A program made the position numbers and the translations under genes. Positions 1-8,869 of a stretch of DNA of 64,000 nucleotides are shown in pieces. The stretch is taken from assembly GCF_013408555.1 (NCBI RefSeq), contig NZ_JACBZN010000001.1, forward strand, positions 1,612,001 to 1,676,000, given 5' to 3'. A model generated the notes under the pieces. That model was not told the DNA's origin and did not search any database. It worked only from the letters and a program-made list of their open reading frames with translations. The stretch is from Aeromicrobium tamlense (GTDB lineage Bacteria; Actinomycetota; Actinomycetes; Propionibacteriales; Nocardioidaceae). Numbering within the stretch: position 1 is the stretch's first letter; each line of letters opens with the position of its first letter.

Positions 1-576
1 CTCACGTACCAGCTGCTGGCGATCGGCTTCGCGCTCGTGCCCGTCGCGCTCGCGCTCTACCTGCTGAGCCTCGAGCAGGCTCCGCCGGTGCTCCGGCGGC
101 TCGGGCTCGACCGCGGTCAGCCGTGGCGCGACCTCGGCTTCGGCGCGGCCCTCGCGGCCGTCATCGGCATCCCCGGGCTCGCGGTCTACTTCGGCGGCCG
201 TGCTCTGGGCATCACCGCCGACATCGTGACGAGCCCCGAGCAGCTGTACTGGTGGTCGGTGCCCATCCTCATCCTGTCGGCCGTGCAGAACGCACTGCTG
301 GAGGAGGTCATCGTCGTCGGTTACCTGATGACCCGGCTCAAGCAGTTCGGCTGGGGACTGCCGGCGATCATCGCCACCTCGGCCCTGCTGCGCGGCAGCT
401 ACCACCTGTACCAGGGCTTCGGCCAGTTCCTCGGCAACGCGGCGATGGGCGTCGTGTTCGCGTGGTGGTTCCACCGCACCGGACGGGTCATGCCGCTGGT
501 GATCGCACACACCATCCTCGACGTCGTCGCGTTCGTCGGGTATGCCCTCTTCGCCGACGCCATCGGCCTGCGGTGA
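1..576 (+). CDS. CPBP family intramembrane metalloprotease (5' end outside window)
   Basis: The reading frame is open from the first base, so only the last 191 codons are seen; an internal GTG at 37 is unlikely to be the true start. The protein is a string of hydrophobic helices with the three CPBP/Abi (type II CAAX protease-like) motifs. These are a Glu-Glu pair at nt 301-306 (EEVIVVGY), an Arg/His motif around nt 388-420 (LLRGSYHLYQG) and HTILD at nt 508-522. Family members are membrane proteases, some of which process prenylated proteins or confer bacteriocin self-immunity; the substrate here is unknown. hrpA starts about 11 nt after the stop, so the two are probably co-transcribed. Confidence 0.8.
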   Translation, partial: LTYQLLAIGFALVPVALALYLLSLEQAPPVLRRLGLDRGQPWRDLGFGAALAAVIGIPGLAVYFGGRALGITADIVTSPEQLYWWSVPILILSAVQNALLEEVIVVGYLMTRLKQFGWGLPAIIATSALLRGSYHLYQGFGQFLGNAAMGVVFAWWFHRTGRVMPLVIAHTILDVVAFVGYALFADAIGLR

Positions 577-587
577 AGATGGGAGCG

Positions 588-3500
588 ATGAGACTCGAGT
601 TCGACCCCGCCCTGCCGATCGCCGCCCGGCACGACGAGATCCGTGACGCCCTCCGCGACCACCAGGTGGTCGTGGTGGCCGGCGAGACCGGATCGGGCAA
701 GACGACGCAACTGCCGAAGATCCTCGCCGAGCTCGGACGGAAGCGGATCGCGCACACCCAGCCGCGCCGGATCGCCGCGCGCTCCGTGGCCGCCCGCATC
801 GCACAGGAGGTCGACGTCGAGCTGGGCGCCGAGGTCGGCTACGCCGTGCGCTTCGACGACCGCTCCGGCCCCGACACGGTCATCCGGCTGGTCACCGACG
901 GCCTGCTGCTCACCGAGCTGCAGCACGACCGCCGCCTGCAGCGCTACGACACGATCGTCATCGACGAGGCTCACGAGCGGTCACTCTCGATCGACTTCCT
1001 GCTGGGCTACCTGCGCGAGCTGCTCCCCCGCCGCCCCGACCTCAAGGTCGTCGTCACGTCGGCCACGATCGACGTCGAGCGGTTCGCCCAGCTGTTCAGC
1101 ACCCCCGAGCGACCCGTGCCGGTCATCGAGGTCAGCGGCCGCACGTACCCGGTCGAGGTCCGCTACCGCCCGCTCGAGCGCGACGACGACGTCATCGACG
1201 GGATCGTCAGCGCCGTCCGCGAGCTGCCGCGCGAGGGCGACGTCCTCGTGTTCCTGCCCGGTGAGCGCGACATCCGCGACACCGCCGAGGTCCTCGAAGG
1301 CACGTCGCTCGGCGACGTCGTGCCCCTCTACGGCCGCCTCTCCGCCCATGAGCAGCAGCGCGTGTTCCAGACGGGTCCGCGACGACGGATCGTGCTGGCC
1401 ACCAACGTCGCCGAGACCTCGATCACCGTCCCCGGCATCCGGTACGTCGTCGACCCGGGCCTCGCGCGCATCTCCCGCTTCAGCGCCCGCCTGAAGGTGC
1501 AGCGGCTGCCCATCGAGCGGATCTCGCAGGCCAGCGCCGCCCAGCGCGCCGGCCGCTGCGGCCGCGTCGCCGACGGCATCTGCATCCGCCTCTACGACGA
1601 GGAGGACTTCGAGTCCCGGCCGGAGTTCACCGACCCCGAGATCCAGCGGACCAACCTCGCCAGCGTCATCCTGCAGATGGCCGCGCTCGACCTCGGCGAC
1701 ATCCGGGAGTTCGGCTTCCTCGACGCGCCCGACCACCGTGCCGTCGCCGACGGCCTCACGCTGCTGCGCGAGCTCGACGCGCTCGCTCCGCGGCTCGACG
1801 GCGGCGATCGACTGACGAGGATCGGTCGCACGATGTCCCGGCTGCCGCTCGACCCCCGTCACGCGCGCATGGTGCTGGCCGCCGACCGGCTGGGCGTCCT
1901 GCCCGAGGTGCTCGTCATCGTGGCGGGACTCTCGATCCAGGACGTGCGCGAGCGCCCGCTCGACAAGCAGCAGGCCGCCGACACGATGCACGCGCGCTTC
2001 CGACAGCCCGACTCGGACTTCCTGAGCCTGCTGAAGCTCTGGGGCTACCTGCAGGAGCAGCGTGACGAGCTCTCGCACACGAAGTTCCGCCGGATGTGCC
2101 ACGACGAGTTCCTGCACTACCTGCGCGTGCGCGAGTGGGCCGACGTGAACTCCCAGCTGCGCCGCACGGTGCGCGAGCTCGGCCTCAAGCCGGGCAAGGT
2201 CCGCAGCGAGCCCGACGCCGACGCGATCCACCGCGCCCTCCTGCACGGCCTGCTGTCGCACGTGGGCCTGCGCGACGCCGAGACCCGCGAGTACCTCGGC
2301 GCCCGTGGTGCGCGCTTCATGGTCTTCCCCGGCTCGGGCCTGGCGAAGAAGCCGCCACGCTGGCTGATGGCCGGCGAGCTGGTCGAGACCTCGCGCCTCT
2401 TCGCGCGCGACAACGCCCGCATCGACCCGGCGTGGATCGAGAAGGCCGGCGGCCACCTGCTGAAGCACCAGTACTCCGAGCCGCGCTGGTCGGCGAAGCG
2501 CGGCGCGGCCGTGGCCACCCAGCGGTCCACGCTCTACGGCCTGCCCGTCGTGGTCGACCGCACGGTGATGCTCGCCCAGCACGACGCCCCGCTGGCCCGC
2601 GAGCTGTTCATCCGGCACGCGCTCGTGGGCGGCGAGTGGCGCACCCATCACCGCTTCTGGCAGCGCAACCAGGACCGGCTCGCGACGATCGAGGAGCTCG
2701 AGGAGCGCGTCCGCACCCGCGGCATCCGGGTCGAGGACGAGACCCTCGTGGACTTCTACGACGCTCGCGTCCCCGCCGACGTCGTCTCGGTGCGCCACTT
2801 CGACGCGTGGTGGAAGAAGCAGCCCGACAAGCGCATCCTCGACTTCACCGACGACCTGTTCCGCACCGACGTGGACGCGGAGGCGTTCCCGACGTCCTGG
2901 ACCTCGCAGAGCGCCGACTTCGACGCCGTGCTCGACGTGTCCTACCGCTTCGACCCGCAGGCCGCCGACGACGGCATCACGATCACGGTGCCGGTCGACG
3001 ACCTGCTGACGATCGACGGCGACGAGTTCGCGTGGGGCGTGCCCGGCCGGCGTCTCGAGCTGGTCACCGAGCTGATCCGTGGACTTCCCAAGTCCGAGCG
3101 ACGGCGGTTCGCGCCGGCCGCGCAGTCCGCCGAGCGCGTGCTGCCGTCGCTGGACACGTCGCGCGACCTGCGCGGTGAGCTGGGGCGCGCCCTCGAGGTG
3201 GACCCCTCGCTCATCGACCCCGCGGCGCTGCCGGCGCACCTGCGCCCCACGTTCCGCGTGGTCGACGGCGAGAAGGAGCTGGCCTCGGGCAAGGACCTGG
3301 AGGCGCTGCGGCGGGAGCTGGAGCCGCGCCTGCGCCGCGACCTCCAGCAGCGCGCCCGGCGCGAGGAGCGCACGGGCATCAAGGACTGGGACTTCGGCGA
3401 GCTGCCCGTCAGCATCACCGCCGGTCAGGTCACCGGCTACCCCGCGATCGTCGACGAGGGAGACAGCGTGGCGCTGCGGGTGCTGCGCACCGAGGCGGAG

Positions 3501-4166
3501 CAGCGCGTCGCCACCGTGCGCGGCACGGCGCGGCTCATCGCGCTGTCCACCGGCTCACCGCTCAGCACGGTCGGGCGGGCGCTGTCGCTGCAGGACAAGC
3601 TGCTGCTGTCCACGTCGCCGCAGGGCGACGCGGCGGCCGTCATCGAGGAGTCGTGGCTGACGGCGCTGGACCACCTCGTGGTGCAGCACGGCGGTCCGGT
3701 GCGCGACGAGGCCGCCTACCGCGCCCTGCGCGATCTCGTGCGCGCCGATGCGGTGCCGCTGACGGAGCGGATCGTGCGCCAGGTGATCACGGCGTTCCAG
3801 GCGCTCGGCGACCTGAACCCCGGTACCGGCGAGGCCGCCGAGGACGTGCGCGTGCAGGTCTCGTGGCTCGTCCACCCCGGGTTCATCCGCGACATGGGCG
3901 CCGACCAGGTGGGCCGGCTCGCGGTCTACCTGCGGGCCGCGGCCAAGCGCCTGACGTCCACGAAGGACGCCGGCGAGATCTGGGACCTCGAGGCACGGTT
4001 CCACGAGCGCACGAAGGACCTGCGCCCGTGGCAGCGCCTCACGCCGCCGGTGCGACGCGTGCGCTGGATGCTCGAGGAGCTGCGGGTGAGCACCTTCGCG
4101 CAGGAGCTGCGGGCCGTCGGGCCGATCTCGCCCCAACGGGTGGCGAAGGCGCTCGCCGAGATCTAG
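588..4166 (+). CDS. hrpA: ATP-dependent RNA helicase HrpA (DEAH box, DUF3418)
   Basis: The 1192-residue protein is close to the ~1300 aa of E. coli HrpA. Visible motifs in order: Walker A GETGSGKT at residues 32-39, DEAH at 126-129, SAT about 30 residues later, and motif VI QRAGRCGR at 319-326. The long C-terminal half is typical of HrpA (OB-fold region plus DUF3418). HrpA-type helicases unwind RNA and help rescue collided ribosomes, a role known from E. coli and only inferred here. I start at ATG 588; an in-frame ATG at 579 (MGAM) is the alternative. The gene follows the CPBP gene and converges on the FKBP gene with a single base between stops. Confidence 0.93.
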   Translation: MRLEFDPALPIAARHDEIRDALRDHQVVVVAGETGSGKTTQLPKILAELGRKRIAHTQPRRIAARSVAARIAQEVDVELGAEVGYAVRFDDRSGPDTVIRLVTDGLLLTELQHDRRLQRYDTIVIDEAHERSLSIDFLLGYLRELLPRRPDLKVVVTSATIDVERFAQLFSTPERPVPVIEVSGRTYPVEVRYRPLERDDDVIDGIVSAVRELPREGDVLVFLPGERDIRDTAEVLEGTSLGDVVPLYGRLSAHEQQRVFQTGPRRRIVLATNVAETSITVPGIRYVVDPGLARISRFSARLKVQRLPIERISQASAAQRAGRCGRVADGICIRLYDEEDFESRPEFTDPEIQRTNLASVILQMAALDLGDIREFGFLDAPDHRAVADGLTLLRELDALAPRLDGGDRLTRIGRTMSRLPLDPRHARMVLAADRLGVLPEVLVIVAGLSIQDVRERPLDKQQAADTMHARFRQPDSDFLSLLKLWGYLQEQRDELSHTKFRRMCHDEFLHYLRVREWADVNSQLRRTVRELGLKPGKVRSEPDADAIHRALLHGLLSHVGLRDAETREYLGARGARFMVFPGSGLAKKPPRWLMAGELVETSRLFARDNARIDPAWIEKAGGHLLKHQYSEPRWSAKRGAAVATQRSTLYGLPVVVDRTVMLAQHDAPLARELFIRHALVGGEWRTHHRFWQRNQDRLATIEELEERVRTRGIRVEDETLVDFYDARVPADVVSVRHFDAWWKKQPDKRILDFTDDLFRTDVDAEAFPTSWTSQSADFDAVLDVSYRFDPQAADDGITITVPVDDLLTIDGDEFAWGVPGRRLELVTELIRGLPKSERRRFAPAAQSAERVLPSLDTSRDLRGELGRALEVDPSLIDPAALPAHLRPTFRVVDGEKELASGKDLEALRRELEPRLRRDLQQRARREERTGIKDWDFGELPVSITAGQVTGYPAIVDEGDSVALRVLRTEAEQRVATVRGTARLIALSTGSPLSTVGRALSLQDKLLLSTSPQGDAAAVIEESWLTALDHLVVQHGGPVRDEAAYRALRDLVRADAVPLTERIVRQVITAFQALGDLNPGTGEAAEDVRVQVSWLVHPGFIRDMGADQVGRLAVYLRAAAKRLTSTKDAGEIWDLEARFHERTKDLRPWQRLTPPVRRVRWMLEELRVSTFAQELRAVGPISPQRVAKALAEI

Positions 4167-4167
4167 C

Positions 4168-4530
4168 TCAGCCGACGCCGAGCAGGTCGATCACGAAGAC
4201 CAGCGTGCGACCCGAGAGGCGGTGTCCGCCGCCGGCGGGGCCGTAGGCCAGCTCCGGCGGGGCGATGAGCTTGCGACGGCCGCCGACCTTCATGCCGGGG
4301 ATGCCCTGCTGCCAGGCGCCGATCAGCTGGGGCAGCGGGAAGCGGGCCGACTGGCCACGGTCCCAGGAGGAGTCGAACTGCTCGCCGGTCTCGAAGTCCA
4401 CGCCCACGTAGTGGACGTCGACGACGCCGCCGTTGACCGCCTCGTCGCCGTCACCGATGGTGATGTCCTCGATCACGAGGTCGGTCGGGGCGGGGCCGGG
4501 GGTGAAATCGACTTCGGGCTTTTCACTCAT
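4168..4530 (-). CDS. FKBP-type peptidyl-prolyl cis-trans isomerase
   Basis: This 120-residue single-domain FKBP has the signature VDVHYVGVDFETGEQFDSSW, then the pocket segments GAWQQGIPGMKVGG and LIAPPELAYGP, and the C-terminal strand LVFVIDLL. Such proteins catalyse prolyl isomerisation in the cytoplasm; no signal peptide is visible. I start at ATG 4530 because an AAGGA element lies 9 nt upstream; the in-frame ATG at 4539 sits directly against that element. The start codon is only 19 bp from the ATG of the divergent alcohol dehydrogenase gene, so the two promoters must overlap each other's 5' ends. Confidence 0.92.
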   Translation of the reverse strand: MSEKPEVDFTPGPAPTDLVIEDITIGDGDEAVNGGVVDVHYVGVDFETGEQFDSSWDRGQSARFPLPQLIGAWQQGIPGMKVGGRRKLIAPPELAYGPAGGGHRLSGRTLVFVIDLLGVG

Positions 4531-4549
4531 GTCTGCCATCCTTGCACGC

Positions 4550-5569
4550 ATGCGCGCGACAGTCCTTCACTCCCCCGGCGACATCCGACTCGACACTCTC
4601 CCCGATCCCGACCTCGAGGCCGACACCGACGCGATCGTGCGCGTCGTGGCCGCGTGCGTGTGCGGCAGCGACCTGTGGCCCTACCGTGGGCTCAACAAGC
4701 CGCAGACCGAACCGCACCAGATCGGCCACGAGCACGTGGGCGTCGTGGAGCGGGTCGGCAGCGACGTCTCCGCGCTCTCGGTGGGCGACTTCGTCATCGC
4801 GCCCTTCATGTACAGCGACAACACGTGCGTCCACTGCCGCAACGGCGTGCAGACCTCGTGCGTCAACGGCGGCGGCTACACCGGCTGCCAGGCCGAGCTG
4901 GTCCGCGTCCCGCAGGCCGACGGCACCCTCGTCACCGTCCCGGGCGAGGTCGGCGACGACCTCCTGCCCCACGTCCTGGCGCTGACCGACGTGTTCCCCA
5001 CGGGCCACCATGCGGCCGTCAGCGCCGGCGTCACCGCCGGCTCCACCGTCGTGGTCGTCGGTGACGGCGCGGTCGGCCTCTCGGCGGTGCTGGCCGCGAA
5101 GCGCCTCGGTGCCTCCACCGTGGTGGCGATGTCGCGCCACGCCGACCGGCAGGCGCTCGCCACCGAGTTCGGCGCCGACCACATCGTGGAGAAGCGCGAC
5201 AAGGAAGGCGCCGCCGAGGTGCGCGAGATCCTCGACGGCATCGGCGCCGACGCCGTGCTGGAGTGCGTGGGCACGAAGGAGTCGATGAAGCAGGCGTTCC
5301 TGTCGCTGCGTCCCGGCGGCACGGTCGGCTACGTGGGCGTTCCCCACGGCGTCGAGCTCAACGTCCCGGCGATGTTCGGCCGCAACCAGGGCCTCGCCGG
5401 CGGCGTCGCGCCGGTGCGCGCGTACCTCGACGAACTGCTGCCCGAGGTGCTCTCGGGCGACCTGCGGCCCGGCGCGGTCTTCGACCACACGTTCGCCCTC
5501 GACGAGGTCGCCGACGCCTACACGGCGATGGACGAGCGGACCGCGATCAAGGCGCTGCTGCGTCCCTGA
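4550..5569 (+). CDS. zinc-dependent alcohol dehydrogenase family protein (MDR superfamily)
   Basis: A 339-aa medium-chain dehydrogenase. The catalytic zinc site is visible as Cys38 (VCGSD) and His60-Glu61 (GHEHVG). The nucleotide-binding Rossmann motif GDGAVGLSAVLAAKRLG lies near residues 170-186. The structural-zinc lobe is CVHCRNGVQTSC (Cys93, Cys96, Cys104); a Gly stands where the third of the four usual cysteines would be, so this site may be degenerate. It presumably oxidises an alcohol with NAD(P); the substrate cannot be told. The start at 4550 gives the normal N-terminus; there is no Shine-Dalgarno, and a weak CATCCT box 7 nt upstream suggests a leaderless mRNA. It ends 15 bp from the convergent fadE23. 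Confidence 0.88.
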   Translation: MRATVLHSPGDIRLDTLPDPDLEADTDAIVRVVAACVCGSDLWPYRGLNKPQTEPHQIGHEHVGVVERVGSDVSALSVGDFVIAPFMYSDNTCVHCRNGVQTSCVNGGGYTGCQAELVRVPQADGTLVTVPGEVGDDLLPHVLALTDVFPTGHHAAVSAGVTAGSTVVVVGDGAVGLSAVLAAKRLGASTVVAMSRHADRQALATEFGADHIVEKRDKEGAAEVREILDGIGADAVLECVGTKESMKQAFLSLRPGGTVGYVGVPHGVELNVPAMFGRNQGLAGGVAPVRAYLDELLPEVLSGDLRPGAVFDHTFALDEVADAYTAMDERTAIKALLRP

Positions 5570-5584
5570 TCGCGGCCCGTCGGG

Positions 5585-6802
5585 TCACCGCAGCTGCGAG
5601 CTGCTCAGGCCCAGCAGTCGTCGCGCGACGATGAGCTGCTGGATCTGCTGCGTGCCCTCGAAGATGTCGAGGATCTTGGAGTCGCGCGCCCACTTCTCGA
5701 GGAACTCGGTCTCGCTGTAGCCCAGCGAGCCCGCGAGCTCGACGCACTTGAGCGTGATCTGGTTGCCCGCGCGGCCGGCCTTCGCCTTGGCCATCGAGGC
5801 CTGCAGCGAGTTGGCCTGCCGGTTGTCGGCCATCCAGGCGGCCTCGAGGGTCAGCAGCAGCGCGGCCTCCCAGTCGGCCTCCATCTGGAGGAACTCGGCC
5901 ACGACGTGCGGCTGGAGGGCCGGCGCGCGGTCGTAATCCACCACGAGACCCGACTGCTCGATGAGGTCGCGCATGACCTCCAGCGAGGCGCGGGCGCAGC
6001 CCACGGCCATGCCGGCGACGAGCGGCCGGGTGTTGTCGAACGTGGCCATCGCGCCCGCAAAGCCCTGCTTCGTGTCGATCTCGGGACTGCCGAGCAGGTT
6101 CTCGGCGGGCACGCGGCAGTTCTCGAGCACGATCACGGCAGTGTCCGAGGCGCGGATGCCGAGCTTGTGCTCGAGGCGCTCGACCCGGATGCCGGGCAGC
6201 GACTTCGGCACCACGAACGACTTGACCGCGGCGCGGCCGAGCGACTTGTCGAGGGTGGCCCACACGACCACCGAGTCCGACCGCTCGCCCGACGTGACGA
6301 AGATCTTCTCGCCGTTGAGGATGTAGTGGTCGCCGTCCTTGATGGCCGTGGTCTTGATGGCCGCCGAGTCCGAGCCGAAGCTGGGCTCGGTGATGGCCAT
6401 CGAGGCCCACGTGCCCTTGAAGCGCTCGGCCTGCTCGTCGGTGGCGACCGAGGCGATCGCCGAGTTGCCCAGCCCCTGGCGGGGCATCGACAGCAGCAGG
6501 CCGACGTCGCCCCAGCACATCTCGATGACCGAGAGCACCGATGCCATGTTCGTGGCGTTGCGGACGCCCTGGTCCTTCTTCTTCGTGTCGTCCTTGACGC
6601 GCACGCCGGCGGCACCGGCGCCCGTGCTGTTGCCCGACTCGTTGAGGCCGTCGATCAGCGAGGCCAGGAGGTCGAGCTCCTTGGGGTAGCTGTGCTCGGC
6701 CAGGTCGTACTTGCGCGAGTTGGCGCGCAGGAACTCGTTCGCGACGTCGTGCGCCTGCTGGACGAAGCCGCGGAACTTCTTGGGGGTCTCGAGGTAGATC
6801 AT
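5585..6802 (-). CDS. fadE23: acyl-CoA dehydrogenase, FadE23-like
   Basis: A 405-aa acyl-CoA dehydrogenase closely resembling, from memory, M. tuberculosis FadE23 along its whole length. Shared stretches include WGDVGLLLSMPRQGLGNSAI, AITEPSFGSDSAA and RDSKILDIFEGTQQIQQL. Glu382 in the FEGTQQIQ motif corresponds to the usual catalytic base of the superfamily. The enzyme would introduce the alpha-beta double bond into a fatty or steroid side-chain acyl-CoA using FAD. It starts at ATG 6802 with GAGG 11 nt upstream and lies 13 nt downstream of fadE24. The two are probably co-transcribed and may form a heteromeric enzyme, as other paired actinobacterial FadEs do; that is inference. Confidence 0.93.
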   Translation of the reverse strand: MIYLETPKKFRGFVQQAHDVANEFLRANSRKYDLAEHSYPKELDLLASLIDGLNESGNSTGAGAAGVRVKDDTKKKDQGVRNATNMASVLSVIEMCWGDVGLLLSMPRQGLGNSAIASVATDEQAERFKGTWASMAITEPSFGSDSAAIKTTAIKDGDHYILNGEKIFVTSGERSDSVVVWATLDKSLGRAAVKSFVVPKSLPGIRVERLEHKLGIRASDTAVIVLENCRVPAENLLGSPEIDTKQGFAGAMATFDNTRPLVAGMAVGCARASLEVMRDLIEQSGLVVDYDRAPALQPHVVAEFLQMEADWEAALLLTLEAAWMADNRQANSLQASMAKAKAGRAGNQITLKCVELAGSLGYSETEFLEKWARDSKILDIFEGTQQIQQLIVARRLLGLSSSQLR

Positions 6803-6815
6803 GATCGCTGCGCCC

Positions 6816-8123
6816 TCAGACGAGGACTGCTCCTTCCATCACGCCGACGGCACGCAGGTCGCGGTACCACCGTTCGACCGGGTGCTCCTTGACGAACCCG
6901 TGGCCACCGAGCATCTGCACGCCGTCGGTGCCGATCTTCATGCCGTATTCGGCCGCCAGCCGGCGGGCCAGCGCGGTCTCACGGGCGAAGTCGGCGCCGC
7001 GCTCGGCGCGCGACGCGGCCTTGAGGGTGACCAAGCGCATTCCCTCGAGCTCGATCGCCATGTCGGCGACCGTGAAGGCCACGGCCTGGCGGTGGGCGAT
7101 CGGCTCGCCGAACGCCTCACGGGTCTTCACGTACTCGCTGACGTACTCCAGCACCGCGCGGCCGGTGCCGAGCGCGAGGCCGGCCCAGGCGATCCGCGAG
7201 AGGCGGACCATCTCGCGGTAGTCGTCGGCCGAGCCGAGGATCGCGTCCTCGGCCACGTGGACGTCCGTGAGCTGGATCCGCGAGAGGCCGGCGGCCCGCA
7301 GGCCCATGCCCGGGTCGGCCGCGACGGCGACGCCGTCGGTGCCGGTCTCGACGATGACCATCGACGGGCCACGGCCCTCGACGTCGGCCGCGACGACCAG
7401 CAGCTCGGCCTCGGCGCCGCGGACCGCTCCGGACTTCACGCCGTTGAGGACGTAGCCGGACTCGGCGCGCTTCGCGACCGTGGCGAGCGTGAACGGATCG
7501 AACATCGGGACCGGCTCGGTCACGACGAGTGCGGCGGCCGGGACGTCGCCGTCGGTGAACGACGGCAGGTAGGTCTGCTGCTGTCCCTCGGTGCCCCACA
7601 GCGAGATCGCGGTGGCGACGGCCGACGGCGCCAGGCACGCGACGGCCTGGCCCATGTCGCCGTGCGCGAGCGCCTCCGCGACGAGGACGCCGGTGACGGC
7701 GGAGCGCTGCTCGGCCAGTCCGCCGAGAGCCTCGGAGATGTTGACGAGGCTGAGCCCGAACTCGGAGGTCTGCGCCAGCACCTCCTTGGGCGTGTCGTCG
7801 GCGGACTCGGCCTGCTCGGCACCGGGGCGCAGCACCTCGGCGGCGAACTCGCCGATGACGTCGACCATCATCTGCTGGTCCTCGGTGGGCGTCAGGTCGA
7901 ACACGCCGGACGGCTGCGCCGACTCGACACGACTGCCCTGCGAGCTGCCGGAGACCTTGGTGAACGTGCGCTGTGCCGCGCCGATCGCCTGGAATCCTGC
8001 CTTCGTCGATCCGTGGACCGCCCGCTCGGCGAACTTGCGCAGACCGATGCGATCCAGCGTCTCGGAGGCCGCCAGCTTGTTCAGTGCGCGAAGTCCGTAG
8101 GCCATGGGGTCTCTACCCGCCAC
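6816..8123 (-). CDS. fadE24: acyl-CoA dehydrogenase, FadE24-like
   Basis: An acyl-CoA dehydrogenase of about 435 aa resembling M. tuberculosis FadE24. It has the same ~60-residue N-terminal extension before FDLTPTEDQQMMV, the core segments VAEALAHGDMGQA and GGHGFVKEHPVERWYRDLRA, and the same short C-terminus ending in MEGAVLV. The C-terminus looks truncated against ordinary ACADs but is normal for this family. I chose GTG 8123, which has AAGGGA about 6 nt upstream; ATG 8105 and GTG 8129 are alternatives. It heads the operon with fadE23. The upstream region carries an inverted repeat and a tandem repeat that look regulatory (see 8136-8190). Confidence 0.92.
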   Translation of the reverse strand: MAGRDPMAYGLRALNKLAASETLDRIGLRKFAERAVHGSTKAGFQAIGAAQRTFTKVSGSSQGSRVESAQPSGVFDLTPTEDQQMMVDVIGEFAAEVLRPGAEQAESADDTPKEVLAQTSEFGLSLVNISEALGGLAEQRSAVTGVLVAEALAHGDMGQAVACLAPSAVATAISLWGTEGQQQTYLPSFTDGDVPAAALVVTEPVPMFDPFTLATVAKRAESGYVLNGVKSGAVRGAEAELLVVAADVEGRGPSMVIVETGTDGVAVAADPGMGLRAAGLSRIQLTDVHVAEDAILGSADDYREMVRLSRIAWAGLALGTGRAVLEYVSEYVKTREAFGEPIAHRQAVAFTVADMAIELEGMRLVTLKAASRAERGADFARETALARRLAAEYGMKIGTDGVQMLGGHGFVKEHPVERWYRDLRAVGVMEGAVLV

Positions 8124-8135
8124 GTTCACTCCCTT

Positions 8136-8165
8136 GGTGATTGAAGACTCGGTGATTGGAGACTC
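8136..8165. repeat. 15-bp tandem direct repeat upstream of fadE24
   Basis: GGTGATTGAAGACTC (8136-8150) is followed at once by GGTGATTGGAGACTC (8151-8165), differing at one base. The copies lie between the fadE24 start region and the inverted repeat at 8170-8190, so in the 5' untranslated region or promoter of the fadE24-fadE23 operon. They may be a second regulator site or a slippage duplication. Confidence 0.8.
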
Positions 8166-8169
8166 AGTG

Positions 8170-8190
8170 GAAACTGTCGTTTACAGTTTC
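8170..8190. promoter_or_regulatory. candidate operator of the fadE24-fadE23 operon
   Basis: GAAACTGT-cgttt-ACAGTTTC is a perfect inverted repeat with 8-bp arms and a 5-bp spacer, the size of a TetR-family operator. It lies 47-67 bp upstream of the fadE24 start, where a promoter is expected, in the divergent region shared with def. Fatty-acid degradation genes of actinobacteria are commonly repressed by TetR proteins that sense acyl-CoA; which regulator acts here is unknown. Confidence 0.65.
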
Positions 8191-8252
8191 ACATACCGAG
8201 AGTATCTGAAACACGAGTCAGTTGCCAGCGTTTGCGCGTGTCGGCCAGTCGA

Positions 8253-8258
8253 TAGGCT
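8253..8258 (+). promoter_or_regulatory. -10 box of def (TAGGCT), leaderless start
   Basis: TAGGCT ends 5 nt before the def GTG at 8264 and no Shine-Dalgarno precedes that codon. The spacing is one or two bases shorter than at the other leaderless starts in this window, so it is somewhat less certain. Confidence 0.5.
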
Positions 8259-8263
8259 GAGGC

Positions 8264-8869
8264 GTGCCCGAAACGCCCTCCGCCGACCAGTCCCGCCCGC
8301 TGCCCACCGGTGGCTCCGTCCGCCCCATCACCCGCTGGGGAACGCCGGTCATGCACCACGAGCTGCGCGACGTCACCGCGTTCGACGACGAGCTCGCCAC
8401 CCTCGTGGCCGACATGGTGGCCACCATGTACGCCGCCGAGGGCGTCGGCCTCGCCGCGAACCAGGTCGGCGAGGACCTGAAGGTCTTCGTCTTCGACTGC
8501 CCCGACGCCGACCACCAGCGCATCACGGGCGTCGTGTGCAACCCCGTGCTCCGCCTCCCCGACGGTACCGACCGCAAGCTCGACGTCGCCGACGAGGGCT
8601 GCCTCTCGCTGCCCGGCGCGTTCACCGAGTGCGGCCGCCCCGACCACGCCTGGGTCACGGGCGTCGACCACACCGGCGAGCCCGTCGCGTTCGAGGGCAC
8701 CGGCCTCCTGGCCCGCTGCCTCCAGCACGAGACTGACCATCTCTTCGGCACGGTCTTCGGCGACCGGGTGCCCGAGAAGGCGCGCAAGAAGCTCTACAAG
8801 CAGCACAAGTCGCTCGCCGAGGACTACCCCGACGACTGGCCCGTGGGCGAGGGCCCTAGCGACGACTGA
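8264..8869 (+). CDS. def: peptide deformylase
   Basis: This 201-aa protein carries all three deformylase motifs: GVGLAANQ at residues 60-67, EGCLS at 111-115 (Cys113 metal ligand) and QHETDH at 154-159 (His155 and His159 metal ligands, Glu156 catalytic). It removes the formyl group from the N-terminal methionine of nascent proteins in the cytoplasm. The acidic C-terminal tail past residue 185 is a small extension. The start is GTG 8264 with a TAGGCT box just upstream. The last 14 bp overlap the 3' end of the convergent methyltransferase gene. Confidence 0.95.
   Translation: MPETPSADQSRPLPTGGSVRPITRWGTPVMHHELRDVTAFDDELATLVADMVATMYAAEGVGLAANQVGEDLKVFVFDCPDADHQRITGVVCNPVLRLPDGTDRKLDVADEGCLSLPGAFTECGRPDHAWVTGVDHTGEPVAFEGTGLLARCLQHETDHLFGTVFGDRVPEKARKKLYKQHKSLAEDYPDDWPVGEGPSDD

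Noticed and set aside
6816-6860. Apparent C-terminal truncation of fadE24
   Set aside because: FadE24 of mycobacteria ends at the same place with a very similar sequence (GVAEGVVVI), so this is the normal end.
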